Shown here: positions 13,189-23,228 of the stretch, piece after piece
Position numbering within the stretch: the first letter of the stretch is position 1
Layout: each line of letters opens with the position of its first letter
NCBI RefSeq assembly: GCF_932526225.1
Contig: NC_064040.1
Location: 8,956,865-9,020,864, forward strand
Length of the DNA: 64,000 bases
Direction of reading: 5' to 3'
Source of the DNA: Nematostella vectensis
Lineage: Eukaryota; Cnidaria; Anthozoa; Actiniaria; Edwardsiidae
Made by a program: the position numbers and the translations under genes
Notes under the pieces: model-generated
Database searches by the model: none
Told to the model about the DNA's origin: nothing
Seen by the model: the letters and a program-made list of their open reading frames with translations, nothing else

Positions 13189-13307
13189 TGTTACAATATC
13201 TGGGTTCCCTGTGGTAAGAACAATAAAGTCCCGGATGCAGCCCTTCATCTTGGCTACAGAGCTAAACACTCGTGTTGTTGTCTACTGTTTGCCCACATCT
13301 TGAAACA
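13189..13307 (+). repeat. 3' LTR
   Basis: This is a 119-bp direct repeat of the 5' LTR with two substitutions and without the 27-bp segment. It is preceded by the purine tract AAAAGAGAAAGGA. Confidence 0.92.
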
Positions 13308-14560
13308 CCTACCGACACCAAACAGACTTGGACAGGCAAACCACACGAACCTGGGGAGGGGAGGGGGCACCCCTACCGATACCAAACAGACTTGGACAGG
13401 CAAACCACACGGACCGGGGGAGGGGAGGGGGTCACCCCTACCGATACCAAACAGACTTGGACAGGTAAACCACACGGACCGGGGGAGGGGAGGGGGTCAC
13501 CCCTACCGATACCAAACAGACTTGGACAGGTAAACCACACGGACCGGGGGAGGGGGTCACCCCTACCGATACCAAACAGACTTGGACAGGCAAACCTCAC
13601 GGACCGGGGGAGGGGGTCACCTCTACCGATACCAAACAGACTTGGACAGGCAAACCACACGGACCGGGGGAGGGGAGGGGGTCACCCCTACCGATACCAA
13701 ACAGACTTGGACAGGCAAACCACACGGACCCGGGAAGGGGGTCACCCCTACCGATACCAAACAGACTTGGACAGGCAAACCACACGGACCGGGGGAGGGG
13801 CGAGGATCACCCCTACCGATAACAAACAGACTTGGACAGGCAAACCACATGGACCGGGGGAGGGGCGAGGATCACCCCTACCGATACCAAACAGACTTGG
13901 ACAGGCAAACCACACGGACCGGGGGAGGGGCGAGGATCACCCCTACCGATAACAAACAGACTTGGACAGGCAAACCACATGGACCGGGGGAGGGGCGAGG
14001 ATCACCCCTACCGATACCAAACAGACTTGGACAGGTAAACCACTCGGACCGGGGGAGGGGAGGGGCTACCCATAACGATGTCTAGCAGACGTAGACAGGC
14101 GAATCACACGAACCGGGGGAGGGGCGGGGGCTACCCCTATCGAAACCTTACAGACTTGGACAGGTAAATCATACGGACCGGGAGAGGGGCGGGGCTACCC
14201 CCACCGAAATCTAACAGACTTGGACAGGCAAACCACACGAACCGGGGGAGGGGCGGGGATTACCCCTACAGAAACCAAACAGACTTGGACAGGCAAACCA
14301 CACGGACCGGGGGAGATGCGGTGGCCACCCCTACCGAAACCTAACAGACTTGGACAGGCAAATTATACGGACCGGGGGAGGGGCGGGAGCTACCCTTACC
14401 GATCCTTACAGACTTGGACAGGCAAATTATACGGGGCGGACACTACCCTTAACGATGTCTAGCAGACATAGGCAGGTGAATCACACTGACAGGAAGAGGG
14501 GCGGGGGCTACCCCTACCGATACCTAACAGACTTGGGCAGGTTAATAACACAGACCGGTA
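13308..14560 (+). repeat. Donor-containing ~60-bp minisatellite, main part
   Basis: About 20 units of roughly 60 bp (CCGATACCAAACAGACTTGG, then ACAGGTAAACC or ACAGGCAAACC, then a G-rich half). It continues the array cut by the retrotransposon. Units still matching GACAG|GTAA are possible decoy donors; many have drifted to GACAG|GCAA. The unit length lets several frames stay open, and those frames are artefacts. Confidence 0.9.
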
Positions 14561-14761
14561 GAGGAGTGGAAATAACTAACGAGGAGACCGACGGGAGTAC
14601 CTATTGGTATCCGGTGCAAGAATACAATCTCATAAACAGGTTCGGGAGATATACGTTTTTGTCATCATTCGATAGGAAAGCTTCTTTACAAAAAATCTAG
14701 CGATTCTTTTGATAAGATCAAAATGCCTTGATTGATGGTAGGCCTTTGCTTTTATCGACAG

Positions 14762-14885
14762 CTTGGCTACAAGTGGTATCTACTACGTTCGCGTAGGTAA
14801 CGAGACAACACGCGCGTACTGCGTAATGGACACGATCTGTGGCGAGTCTGGCTGGACGATGTTGATGAAGATCGATGGTACAAAG
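14762..14885 (+). CDS. Secreted fibrinogen-like (USOMP5-like) protein, exon 2
   Basis: The acceptor is TTATCGACAG and the exon reads SLATSGIYYV...YCVMDTICG...GWTMLMKIDGTK. This is the opening of a fibrinogen-C/intelectin-like domain: the GxYYV, YC-MD and GWTML signatures are all present. Joining to exon 1 (phase 2) and exon 3 (phase 0) keeps the frame. The donor is AAAG|GCGAGT, a non-canonical GC-AG intron. This choice joins DGTK directly to RTFHYD, as related proteins read. A GT alternative three codons earlier would break the frame. Confidence 0.87.
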
Positions 14886-14942
14886 GCGAGTAACAATAGA
14901 CTTTATGTAGATGTGATGGACGCACCATGTGCAGTCATTCAA

Positions 14943-16350
14943 TTATCACAGTGTGTAATCACACACTGACCACCATGTGCAATCACACACTGACCACCAT
15001 GTGCAATCATCCACTGACCACCATGTGCAATCACACACTGACCACCATGTGCAATCATACACTGACCACCATGTGCAATCACACACTGACCACCATGTGC
15101 AACCACACACTGACCACCATGTGCAATCATACACTGACCACTATGTGCAATCATACACTGACCACCATGTGCAATCATACACTGACCACCATGTGCAATT
15201 ATACACTGACCACCATGTGCAATTATACACTGACCACTATGTGCAATCACACACTGACCACTATGTGCAATCACACACTGGCCACCATGTGCAATCATAC
15301 ACTGACCACCATGTGCAATCACACACTGACCACCATGTGCAACCACACACTGACAACCATGTGCAATCATACACTGACCACCATGTGCAATCATACACTG
15401 AACACCATGTGCAATCACACACTGACCACTATGTGCAATCACACACTGACCACCATGTGCAACCACACACTGACCACCATGCGCAACCACACACTGACCA
15501 CCATGTGCAATCATACACTTAACACCATGTGCAATCACACACTGAACACCATGTGCATCCACACACTGACCACCATGTGCAATCACACACTGACCACCAT
15601 GTGCAATCACACACTGACCACCATGTGCAATCACACACTGACCACCATGTGCAATCATACACTGGCCACCATGTGCAATCATACACTGAACACCATGTGC
15701 AACCACACACTGACCACCATGTGCAATCATACACTGACCACCATGTGCAATCACACACTGACCACCATGTGCAATCACACACTGACCACCATTTATAACA
15801 CACACTGACCACCATGCGCAACCACACACTGACCACCATGTGCAATCATACACTTAACACCATGTGCAATCACACACTGAACACCATGTGCATCCACACA
15901 CTGACCACCATGTGCAATCACACACTGACCACCATGTGCAATCACACACTGACCACCATGTGCAATCACACACTGACCACCATGTGCAATCACACACTGA
16001 CCACTATGTGCAATCACACACTGACCACCATGTGCAACCACACACTGACAAACATGTGCAACCACACACTGACCACCATGTGCAATCATACACTGAACAC
16101 CATGTGCAACCTTACACTGACTACCATGTGCAATCACACACTGACCACCATGTGCAATCACACACTGACCACCATGTGCAATCATACACTGACCACCATG
16201 TGCAATCATACACTGACCACCATGTGCAATCATACACTGACCACCATGTGCAATTATACACTGACCACTATTTGCAATCACACACTGACCACTATGTGCA
16301 ATCACACACTGACCACTATGTGCAATCACACACTGACCACCATGTACAAT
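14943..16350 (+). repeat. 24-bp minisatellite in intron 2 of the fibrinogen-like gene
   Basis: About 58 copies of a 24-bp unit (ACCACCATGTGCAATCACAC plus ACTG) begin about 60 bases after the GC donor. A variant block recurs after 335 bases (CATGCGCAACC at 15478 and 15813), so a segment of about 14 units was itself duplicated. Because 24 is a multiple of three, long open frames run in several frames on both strands; none is a gene. Confidence 0.92.
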
Positions 16351-16398
16351 CTCACACACAGATCACAATGTACTCATATATTTGATCCATGATTGCAG

Positions 16399-16752
16399 AG
16401 GACGTTTCACTATGACTCTGCATACTGGAGCAACCACAAGGAATACAACGTGGATGCTGTCAGCGACGGGCTTAACGGAAACTCAGAGCTCAAACTAAAA
16501 ACCTATTCTCACACCCCGTTCACTAAACTATGCGTGGGCCTGCGCAATAAAGACGACCTCCGCTGGCTTCCTATCACAATGGCTCAGAAAGTAGACTCGC
16601 TGTACAGTGTGATCGCTCCAGGCAAGCACGTTGCGACTAACCTTGGCCGTGACAGGTGGAAGAATCTTGTCGCTGGCTCTTCACTTCAGCCCAACTGTAA
16701 CACAGAGGGTTTCAACGTATACGGTACTTGGGGCGTCTATGTAACCTCTAAG
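16399..16752 (+). CDS. Secreted fibrinogen-like (USOMP5-like) protein, exon 3
   Basis: The acceptor is GATTGCAG, and the exon has 118 codons in phase 0 at both ends. It encodes the central part of the fibrinogen-like domain, with the strings FHYDSAYWSN, LKTYSHTPF and CVGLRNKDDLRWL. It ends TSK with donor AAG|GTATGT. Cnidarian proteins of this type are annotated as uncharacterized skeletal organic matrix protein 5-like. Sea anemones make no skeleton, so the name marks homology, not a role in mineralisation. A lectin-like or extracellular-matrix role is plausible but inferred. Confidence 0.88.
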
Positions 16753-16927
16753 GTATGTTGTCTCGGATCTGGTTCGCGGTATGAGATAATCAATTAAGCA
16801 CGCCAGAGAGTGGCGCAATAGCTCAGTGGCACGGGCTTTCCAGGATCAGGAGGAGGATCGGATGAAAGAAACTCTTAACTGAACATGATACAAACGCGTA
16901 AATCAGCACAATGCATCCTCGCGCGCC

Positions 16928-17225
16928 CGGATCTTCCCCTCTTATATCCCTGGTGCGCTAGGGTCCACCCATCTTATACCCCAGGGGCAAGGAGAGGAAG
17001 AGAACCTGGTAAGAGTCGGTCACGTGGTCAGGTTCCACCCCTCCTATACCCCAGGGGCAAGGAGATAACCAGGTGAAAGTCGGTCACGTGGTCAGGGTCC
17101 ACCCCTCTTATACCCCAGGGGCAAAGAGAGGAGGAGGACCCGGTAAGAGTCGGTCACGTGGTCAGGGTCCACCCCTTTTATACCCCAGGAGCAAGAAGAG
17201 GAAGAGAACCTGGTAAGAGTCGGAA
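16928..17225 (+). repeat. ~70-bp minisatellite in intron 3 of the fibrinogen-like gene
   Basis: About four units share TCGGTCACGTGGTCAGG, CTTATACCCCAGGGGCAAG and a purine-rich stretch ending CTGGTAAGAG. Just upstream, at 16819-16829, lies TAGCTCAGTGG, a tRNA A-box-like string without a B box. Confidence 0.75.
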
Positions 17226-17314
17226 ACCCCTTCTTGGGAAATTGTCTTACAATTCAAGGGTCTTCTTATTTTTTAATTCATTTCACGTTAAACCCTAACC
17301 GTTTCCCTTATTAG

Positions 17315-17497
17315 GCGAGAATTGGAATCATCGGCAACAATGAAAATGACTGTGCAAGTCCAGACTCACGTTTGGGCCTGGGAACTGGTGGTCGAGGTTG
17401 TGGGACACGTGACTATTCGGCTGGGAACGAGGCTAGCTGTGGTGGAGATGCTGGAAACAAGAGCATTGTGGGAATGGGCTTTATCCTCGTGTTCTGA
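17315..17497 (+). CDS. Secreted fibrinogen-like (USOMP5-like) protein, last exon
   Basis: The acceptor is CCTTATTAG and the exon encodes 60 residues plus TGA. ARIGIIGNNENDCASPDSR and a glycine-rich stretch with three cysteines (GRGCGTRDYS, ASCGGDAGNKS) lead to the C-terminus VGMGFILVF. This matches the usual end of the family, so the gene is complete. A poly(A) signal follows 60 bases downstream. Confidence 0.88.
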   Translation, partial: ARIGIIGNNENDCASPDSRLGLGTGGRGCGTRDYSAGNEASCGGDAGNKSIVGMGFILVF

Positions 17498-17557
17498 GCC
17501 TGACTGACAGGATTCCAAATACGAAGTTCTTCTTGTGATTACATGGTAATAGAGGAA

Positions 17558-17563
17558 AATAAA
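17558..17563 (+). promoter_or_regulatory. Poly(A) signal of the fibrinogen-like gene
   Basis: This is a canonical AATAAA 61 bases after the stop codon at 17495-17497. Confidence 0.7.
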
Positions 17564-18712
17564 ATGACTACGAAATAAGAAAAATGTCTCATTATTTCCT
17601 ACAATAACACTTTGGCGGGGGTATAAAAGCACTGTTTACACTGACAAAAAGCTTTGGATATGATGAAGTTTGGCTGCTTATTAGAGGTATTGATGTAGCT
17701 TTATAGAAAGGCCGAGCGTCGCTCTGAAATCATGACAATCAATCCTAAAGCTAAGAGTGTTATACCGGGAAAGTCGAACCAAGATGACATCAAAATGGAT
17801 GTTTTATTTTATTCAACTTTGTGTGGTAGGTTAGATTTTAACAAGCGTATGGAAGAGTAAACGCCTATTGACATCTAAATTGTACAAACGCTCATGGTCA
17901 AAGTGCAAGTTGGGAATTAACTTCAGTCATTCTTTAAGACAGGGCTATAGCCTTCTGGCTATTCCATATGTAGGGTAACATGCGCGAGGGGTGTACGCAG
18001 GGGACGCACCCTTCCGCCTAATAAAAACACCGCCCCCCCCCCCCCTTTGGCTACGCGACTTGGAAATCCCTGTATACGTCACACAGAATAGTTTTGTCTC
18101 AGTCTTCTTCCTATCTGCTTTTGAAGACCATGGCGTATAATTTCTAGATGGCGGCGGATAGATAAAGAAGGCCGTGAGGATAAGGCTAGCGTCAAGTCTC
18201 CACTATCAAGATTAGAGACTAGCAACGAACAGTAACCAAACAGCTTGCCACGGCTAAGGGCGGTTTAGTCATTTGCTGAATTCAAAAGCTTTTAATGAAA
18301 GGATTGTATAATTCAATGTAACGCGAAATGATTTAAAACAGTTGCACTTTAAATCTAAACTTTTTTCACTGTGCGTTTTTTTTTTTGCTGTCAATCATCA
18401 GAGCTTTTTAACCCTATAAGAATGCATTACACTTCTACTTTTACTATTTGAGACTTCGACTACCTACTATATATAAGGTTAGAATTTTGTTGATTGAGAC
18501 CATAAGCAAGGCATTAGGGGCAGCGTGGTAATCTAGCACCATTAAAAACGCATTGCATTTCTACGTTTATATTTCGCGACATCATGCGAAGGAAAGTATT
18601 TCGTTTGCTGTGCAAATTGAGACCATAAGCAAAGTATCATGGACAGGGGGATATATTAATTCGTTTCTAGACTCCATTTTTGCACTTAACCTAAAATTGC
18701 AGGATGGGATTA
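17564..18712. other. Intergenic region between convergent genes
   Basis: This stretch lies between the 3' end of the fibrinogen-like gene and the stop codon of the FN3 channel. It has a C-tract near 18030, a T-tract near 18379 and a diverged duplication sharing GAGACCATAAGCAA (about 18420-18540 and 18548-18650). The 3' untranslated region of the minus-strand gene must lie here. The nearest clear minus-strand AATAAA I see is near 17808. Confidence 0.5.
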
Positions 18713-18930
18713 TCAAATTCCATTAATAATTAATATCCGCTTATTATTGCCCAGTCGTTCCCAGGAAGGATTATCTTTTCTCTCTCGGTTGAGTTTCTCC
18801 ACCAGTTGTCGCCTCTCTGCACGGTGCCTCTTGCTGAGGACTTTCATCACCTCGGCGAAATCAATATAGAACTGCTTGACCACGGTGTCCATCTCGTATT
18901 TGAGTTGAGCTTTTCGAAACACCACACTTT
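18713..18930 (-). CDS. Last exon of the FN3 channel: cytoplasmic tail
   Basis: The acceptor is CACCCACGCAG, phase 1. The 71 residues start ESVVFRKAQLKYEMDTV and continue with a strongly charged, probably helical segment (KRHRAERRQLVEKLNRERKD). The tail ends LIINGI and TGA. No known domain is seen. Confidence 0.85.
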
Positions 18931-19874
18931 CTGCGTGGGTGAAACGGCAGAGAAGATTATACTTTAATTTGCACCCGCAAATCAATGTATCCTAACCCGA
19001 AGTGTTTTATGGGTAACGTATGAATGGCTGAATCCTGGTTTCTGAACGCCTTGTGAACGTTTAGAGGTACAGAAACAAGAATGCTAAAACTTTCTAAACC
19101 TGTGTTTGTTTTTATTTACGCTTGTTTTATTATTTATTTGATACCCATAAAGCACTACGGGTTACGACATTTAGATTTTCTAGTGCAACCTTACTTGAAA
19201 TAGGTGTAGACGGTTATCAATGCTTAATTAACTCAACACCAAAAGAAAATTAGGTATAGAGGTGCAGGTGCGAAAACTAGGAGAAGAAAAAGAAATAACG
19301 AATGAAAATGGTAAGTCAGAAATTGAAATAAAGGCTTGAAGTAAAAAGAAAACAACAAAAGGAAAAACGGAAAAATAAATATGCTATAAAACTGTTCGCA
19401 CTGATTTTCATTATAGATTTTTACATCATTATATCGCGGAAAAAGTAAGAAACGATAAAACAAGATCAAGAAAAAGGTTTTCAATGAAAACAAACTGTTG
19501 TTTGCACAACCAACCGATTAACGATTTAATATTGCTACGAATAACAGCCGCTCCTGTATAGAAACGGCACTGAATCACAAGAAATTTTATAACGGCGTCT
19601 TAAGGACAAAACAGTATCAAGAGAAAGAAGAGGAAAATGAGGGTATTTCTGTTTTCTGCTGTTTATGCTTACGTTGAAAACTTTCCTGTGTGAACCGGTA
19701 CAAAAAAACATCGCCCGCAGTTACATATTCACTTAGGAATCTGCCTATGTCTATTGTTCGGCCTTTGTATTAGGTGATAGTATGAGCCACCCCTTGACAG
19801 GTGAATTCGGTAAAAAGGGAATTATAAACATAGTGCGAATCGCCTCTTAACCGGCATTACAAAGTGTCACTTAC
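18931..19874 (-). other. Last intron of the FN3 channel
   Basis: This AT-rich intron of about 0.94 kb has no array or element I can identify. A purine-rich stretch at 19250-19490 gives a low-complexity open frame that is not a gene. Confidence 0.6.
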
Positions 19875-20040
19875 CAATGCTGACTGCCGTCTGGGTTCGC
19901 CGTCGGCACAGATCTCTGGCGACACATATGAGCACGAGGCCACCTAGAGCTGAACCAAGCACGATTATAGACAGCGACCAAGCGGAAGTGTTCGTCACGA
20001 AAAGGTCAGTCGAGTGGGTCTGATCCTCCGTAACTGGCTC
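19875..20040 (-). CDS. TM3 exon of the FN3 channel
   Basis: The acceptor is GATTATTGTAG. A short extracellular stretch EPVTEDQTHSTDLFVTNTS leads to TM3 (AWSLSIIVLGSALGGLVLIC) and then a basic stop-transfer (RDLCRRRTQ). Donor ATTG|GTAAGT, phase 1. A third helix after the S2 lobe is the glutamate-receptor arrangement; GluR0 lacks it. Confidence 0.87.
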
Positions 20041-20246
20041 CTACAATAATCGACATAACACATGTCATAGCCCTCTGTTCGTCTATACACCTGCCTAAAG
20101 GTTTAGTTCTCACTAGAACACAAAAAAGCAAGCGCAAGTAAATCAAACAGTTGCGTTCATTTGCGCTTACGTTCCAGTGAGATTCGGAAAATTACGTGCC
20201 TTGCGCTTGCGCTTACGTCCAAGTGAGAACAAGCCTTAATACACCA

Positions 20247-21605
20247 CTACACACTAGCTATAGTACTATACACTTTAGCCTTCTGCTCACCTATCCTGTA
20301 CACCTCTATCCCATCAGCTATCGTACTATACACTTTAGTCTTCTGTTCACCTACCTTATACGCCTCTACCCCATCAGCTATCGTACTATACACTTTAGCC
20401 CTTTGATCACCTACCTTATACGCCTCTACCCCATCAGCTATCGTACTATACACTTTAGCCCTCTGCTCACCTACCCTGTACACCTCTACCCCATCAGCTA
20501 TCGTACTATACACTTTAGCCCTCTGTTCACCTACCTTATACACCTCTATCCCATCAGCTATCGTACTATACACTTTAGCCCTCTGCTCACCTACCCTGTA
20601 CACCTCTACCCCATCAGCTATCGTACTATACACTTTAGTCCTCTGTTCACCTACCTTATACGCCTCTACCCCATCAGCTATCGTAATATACACTTTAGCC
20701 CTCTGTTCACCTACCTTATACGCCTCTACCCCATCAGCTATCGTACTATACACTTTAGCCCTCTGTTCACCTACCTTATATGCCTCTACCCCATCAGCTA
20801 TCGTACTATACACTTTAGTCATCTGTTCACCTACCTTATACACCTCTATCCCATCAGCTATCGTACTATACACTTTAGCCCTCTGATCACCTACCTTATA
20901 CGCCTCTACCCCATCAGCTATCGTACTATACACTTTAGTCCTCTGTTCACCTACCTTATACACCTCTACCCAATCAGCTATCGTACTATACACTTTAGTC
21001 CTCTGTTCACCTACCTTATACACCTCTACCCCATCAGCTATCGTACTATACACTTTAGTCATCTGGTCACCTACCTTATACACCTCTATCCCATCAGCTA
21101 TCGTACTATACACTTTAGCCCTCTGTTCACCTACCGTATAAACCTCTACCCCATCAGCTATCGTACTATACACTTTAGCCCTCTGTTCACCTACCTTATA
21201 CACCTCTACCCAATCAGCTATCGTACTATACACTTTAGTCCTCTGTTAACCTACCTTATAAACCTCTACCCCATCAGCTATCGTACTATACACTTTAGTC
21301 CTCTGGTCACCTACCATATACACCTCTACCCCATCAGCTATCGTACTATACACTTTAGTCCTCTGTTCACCTACCTTATACACCTCTACCCAATCAGCTA
21401 TCGTACTATACACTTTAGTCCTCTGTTCACCTACCTTATAAACCTCTACCCCATCAGCTATCGTACTATACACTTTAGTCCTCTGTTCACCTACCTTATA
21501 CACCTCTACCCAATCAGCTATCGTACTATACACTTTAGTCCTCTGTTCACCTACCTTATACACCTCTATCCCATCAGCTATCGTACTATACACGTTAGCC
21601 CTCTG
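20247..21605 (-). repeat. 60-bp in-frame minisatellite carrying the S2 exon end and donor
   Basis: About 22 units of exactly 60 bp follow the S2 exon without a gap. On the minus strand each unit encodes VYSTIADGxEVYKVGEQRTK and includes the exon's own end and donor, TATAAG|GTAGGT. The frame stays open with the exon for six units until a TAA at about 21247 (GGTTAACAG where others have GGTGAACAG). Beyond it the units remain open again. Some units have weakened donors (TATATG|GTAGGT, TACAGG|GTAGGT); one has lost GT. Confidence 0.93.
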
Positions 21606-21826
21606 CTCATTCACGTAGTCTAGGAAGCAGAAGTCGAGATCCATGACGTTCTCGGTCAGTACGGCGCCGTATGTGGTCTCGTAGTCCAGCAGTTTGCTGA
21701 TCCGTAGCAAAGGGTGCTCGAACAAGGCCTTGTTACTCGACACAACGTACATGTCAACCAAAGCGCCGTAGATCTCTCTGCTGAGCAACGCGTCACGGAG
21801 TTCGGTGTACGTGGTGTAGTTTTTAA
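21555..21826 (-). CDS. S2-like lobe, main exon
   Basis: The acceptor is TTCTTCTCTAG. The reading IKNYTTYTELRDALLSREIY, GALVDMYVVSSNKALF, ISKLLDYETTYGAVLTENV matches the S2 half of a periplasmic-binding-like lobe. The exon end given here is the first of a series of equivalent donors (TATAAG|GTAGGT at 21555, 21495, 21435 and so on). They repeat every 60 bases through the array downstream. All would join the next exon in phase 0. Which one is used cannot be told from sequence. Confidence 0.8.
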
Positions 21827-22302
21827 CTAGAGAAGAATGTCACAAATTCATACAATAAGTTCTAGTGCAACCCCATACAATAAAAATGCTAAAGACAAGC
21901 TGTAGAATAACTAATTGTTCTGTGTAGGTTGAATCCAAAAAATAAATCAACACGGGGTTGTGGTATGCATTTTGCATCTGTGGGAAACAAAGTAGTTTTC
22001 GAGCCGATGAACAGCTGATGCGCGGAACGTATAGAAACTATACTCTGAGCGGTAAGGGTAGAACTGTTTGATATTTGAGGGAGTGGCCATTCCCGGATAG
22101 TTTTGCTGCTCGATTGTTTTTTTCGCGAAAGAGCGATATTTGTCTTCCAGTCTTTGCTTGTTCGTTTTTTTAAAGAGTCTGAGCCTTGCTCGATATTTGT
22201 TTTCGTGGAATTAGCCACCCCCCCAAATATAAAGGGGTCCGTCTCTAGAAGATACCACAATGACTGACTCATCCTCACAAATCCACGGGGAGACGGACTT
22301 AC

Positions 22303-22369
22303 TTTGATTCATCTTGCCACCCTTCCTTAGACCTAGTCTTAACTCCGCTTGAAAGGCGATTGCCCCAAC
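22303..22369 (-). CDS. S2-like lobe, short exon
   Basis: The exon is 67 bases: VGAIAFQAELRLGLRKGGKMNQ. Its T-rich acceptor ends TTTGCAG; its donor is CAAA|GTAAGT, phase 1. It fills the gap between the TM2 exon and the main S2 exon in the right frame. Confidence 0.8.
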
Positions 22370-23028
22370 CTGCAAAAAAAACGTAAATAAAAAGTGCCAA
22401 CGCGCTCAATCAAACGCAATTTATTTTTTGATCCTAGAAAAATTAGGCTAATCGTTTCTTTCTTAGGGACCGGAAATTTTTTAATTGCATGTCTGTCTGA
22501 TTAGTGCGTAACGACGAAAAATCGAGCAGCTAAAATACCTAAGGCAGGGAAATTTAAGAGAGAAAAATCTCATTATCTGCAAAAAAAAAGTTCCAGGAAG
22601 AAACTTTGCTGCCTGTCCGATATGTGATGATATTTACATTATATGTTTACATTTACGGAGCTGTAGGAGACTAGACATTGCTGTAGGAGACATAGAGGAG
22701 GACATAAGGTCCTTTACAAGCTAAGCTTTTTTAAAGGGGGGCGCTTCAGGCAACTCGCGGGTAATTGTTTCCAAGAATTCGTTCAAATTAATGAAATAAA
22801 TATTATCATTCGACGAGGTGCGGTTGTACGAGTGCAAATGAAACCGGTTAATCATATTCGCCACAGATCAGACCGACCGCACGCTTCAAATGGGCTACAA
22901 ATATGGTTTAAATTTATGCGAATTACTGAAAAAAAATTCCCTGCGAGAAGCTAAAACGTGCATCGAAAATCTAAGGCCACGGGACGTCAAGGATCGACTT
23001 TACCCGGAAATGACGTCACATGGCGTAC

Positions 23029-23188
23029 CTGCCGACCGTAAATCAGACCGTCGGATAGTTTGACGGTATAAGATGTTAGTCCCGTGGCAAGTTCGCCTGT
23101 CAGAATAGCCATCGTTATGAGACCAAACAGCGTCCAAGCGATTGTAAAAATACGGCCCTTAATGGTACGAGCCACGTGATCCCCATAC
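23029..23188 (-). CDS. Second half of the K+ filter and TM2 exon
   Basis: The acceptor is TATCGTGCAG. One base completes Gly, then YGDHVARTIKG. A long hydrophobic helix follows (IFTIAWTLFGLITMAILTG, ELATGLTS), the inner helix of the pore. YTVKLSDGLIYGRQ leads into the S2-like lobe. Donor GGCAG|GTACGC, phase 0. The helix with its small and polar kinks resembles the pore-lining helix of GluR0-like channels more than the SYTANLAAF motif of animal glutamate receptors. Confidence 0.9.
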
Positions 23189-23228
23189 CTGCACGATAAA
23201 TAAGTGTGTCAATCAACAGAAGTGACGC

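Larger units (their letters stand above)
9116..13307 (+). mobile_element. Ty3/Gypsy-type LTR retrotransposon, internally deleted
   Basis: This element of 4192 bp sits between two copies of the 5-bp target duplication CCTAC (9111-9115 and 13308-13312), inside the donor-containing minisatellite. It has very short LTRs with TGTTACA...TGAAACA ends. A TGG-starting primer-binding site lies directly after the 5' LTR (9262, like the 3' end of initiator tRNA-Met), and a polypurine tract lies at 13176-13188. Gene order is gag, protease, reverse transcriptase, RNase H, integrase, which is the Ty3/Gypsy order. The coding part is broken by deletions and frame changes, described in separate entries. The LTRs differ by only two substitutions and one 27-bp indel, so the insertion is recent although the copy is defective. 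It was probably mobilised in trans. Confidence 0.93.

Noticed and set aside
14927-16392. Long overlapping open frames on both strands (repeats of MCNHTLTT, QSHTDHHV, IAHGGQCV)
   Set aside because: The 24-bp unit is a multiple of three without stops, so all these frames are open by construction. The stretch is intron 2 of the fibrinogen-like gene.
16819-16829. tRNA A-box-like TAGCTCAGTGG
   Set aside because: No B box at the right distance and no cloverleaf stems, so it is not a tRNA gene.
20196-21623. Plus-strand open frame of 475 codons
   Set aside because: It is antisense to the S2 exon and its 60-bp array. The minus-strand frame continues a recognisable domain; this one does not.
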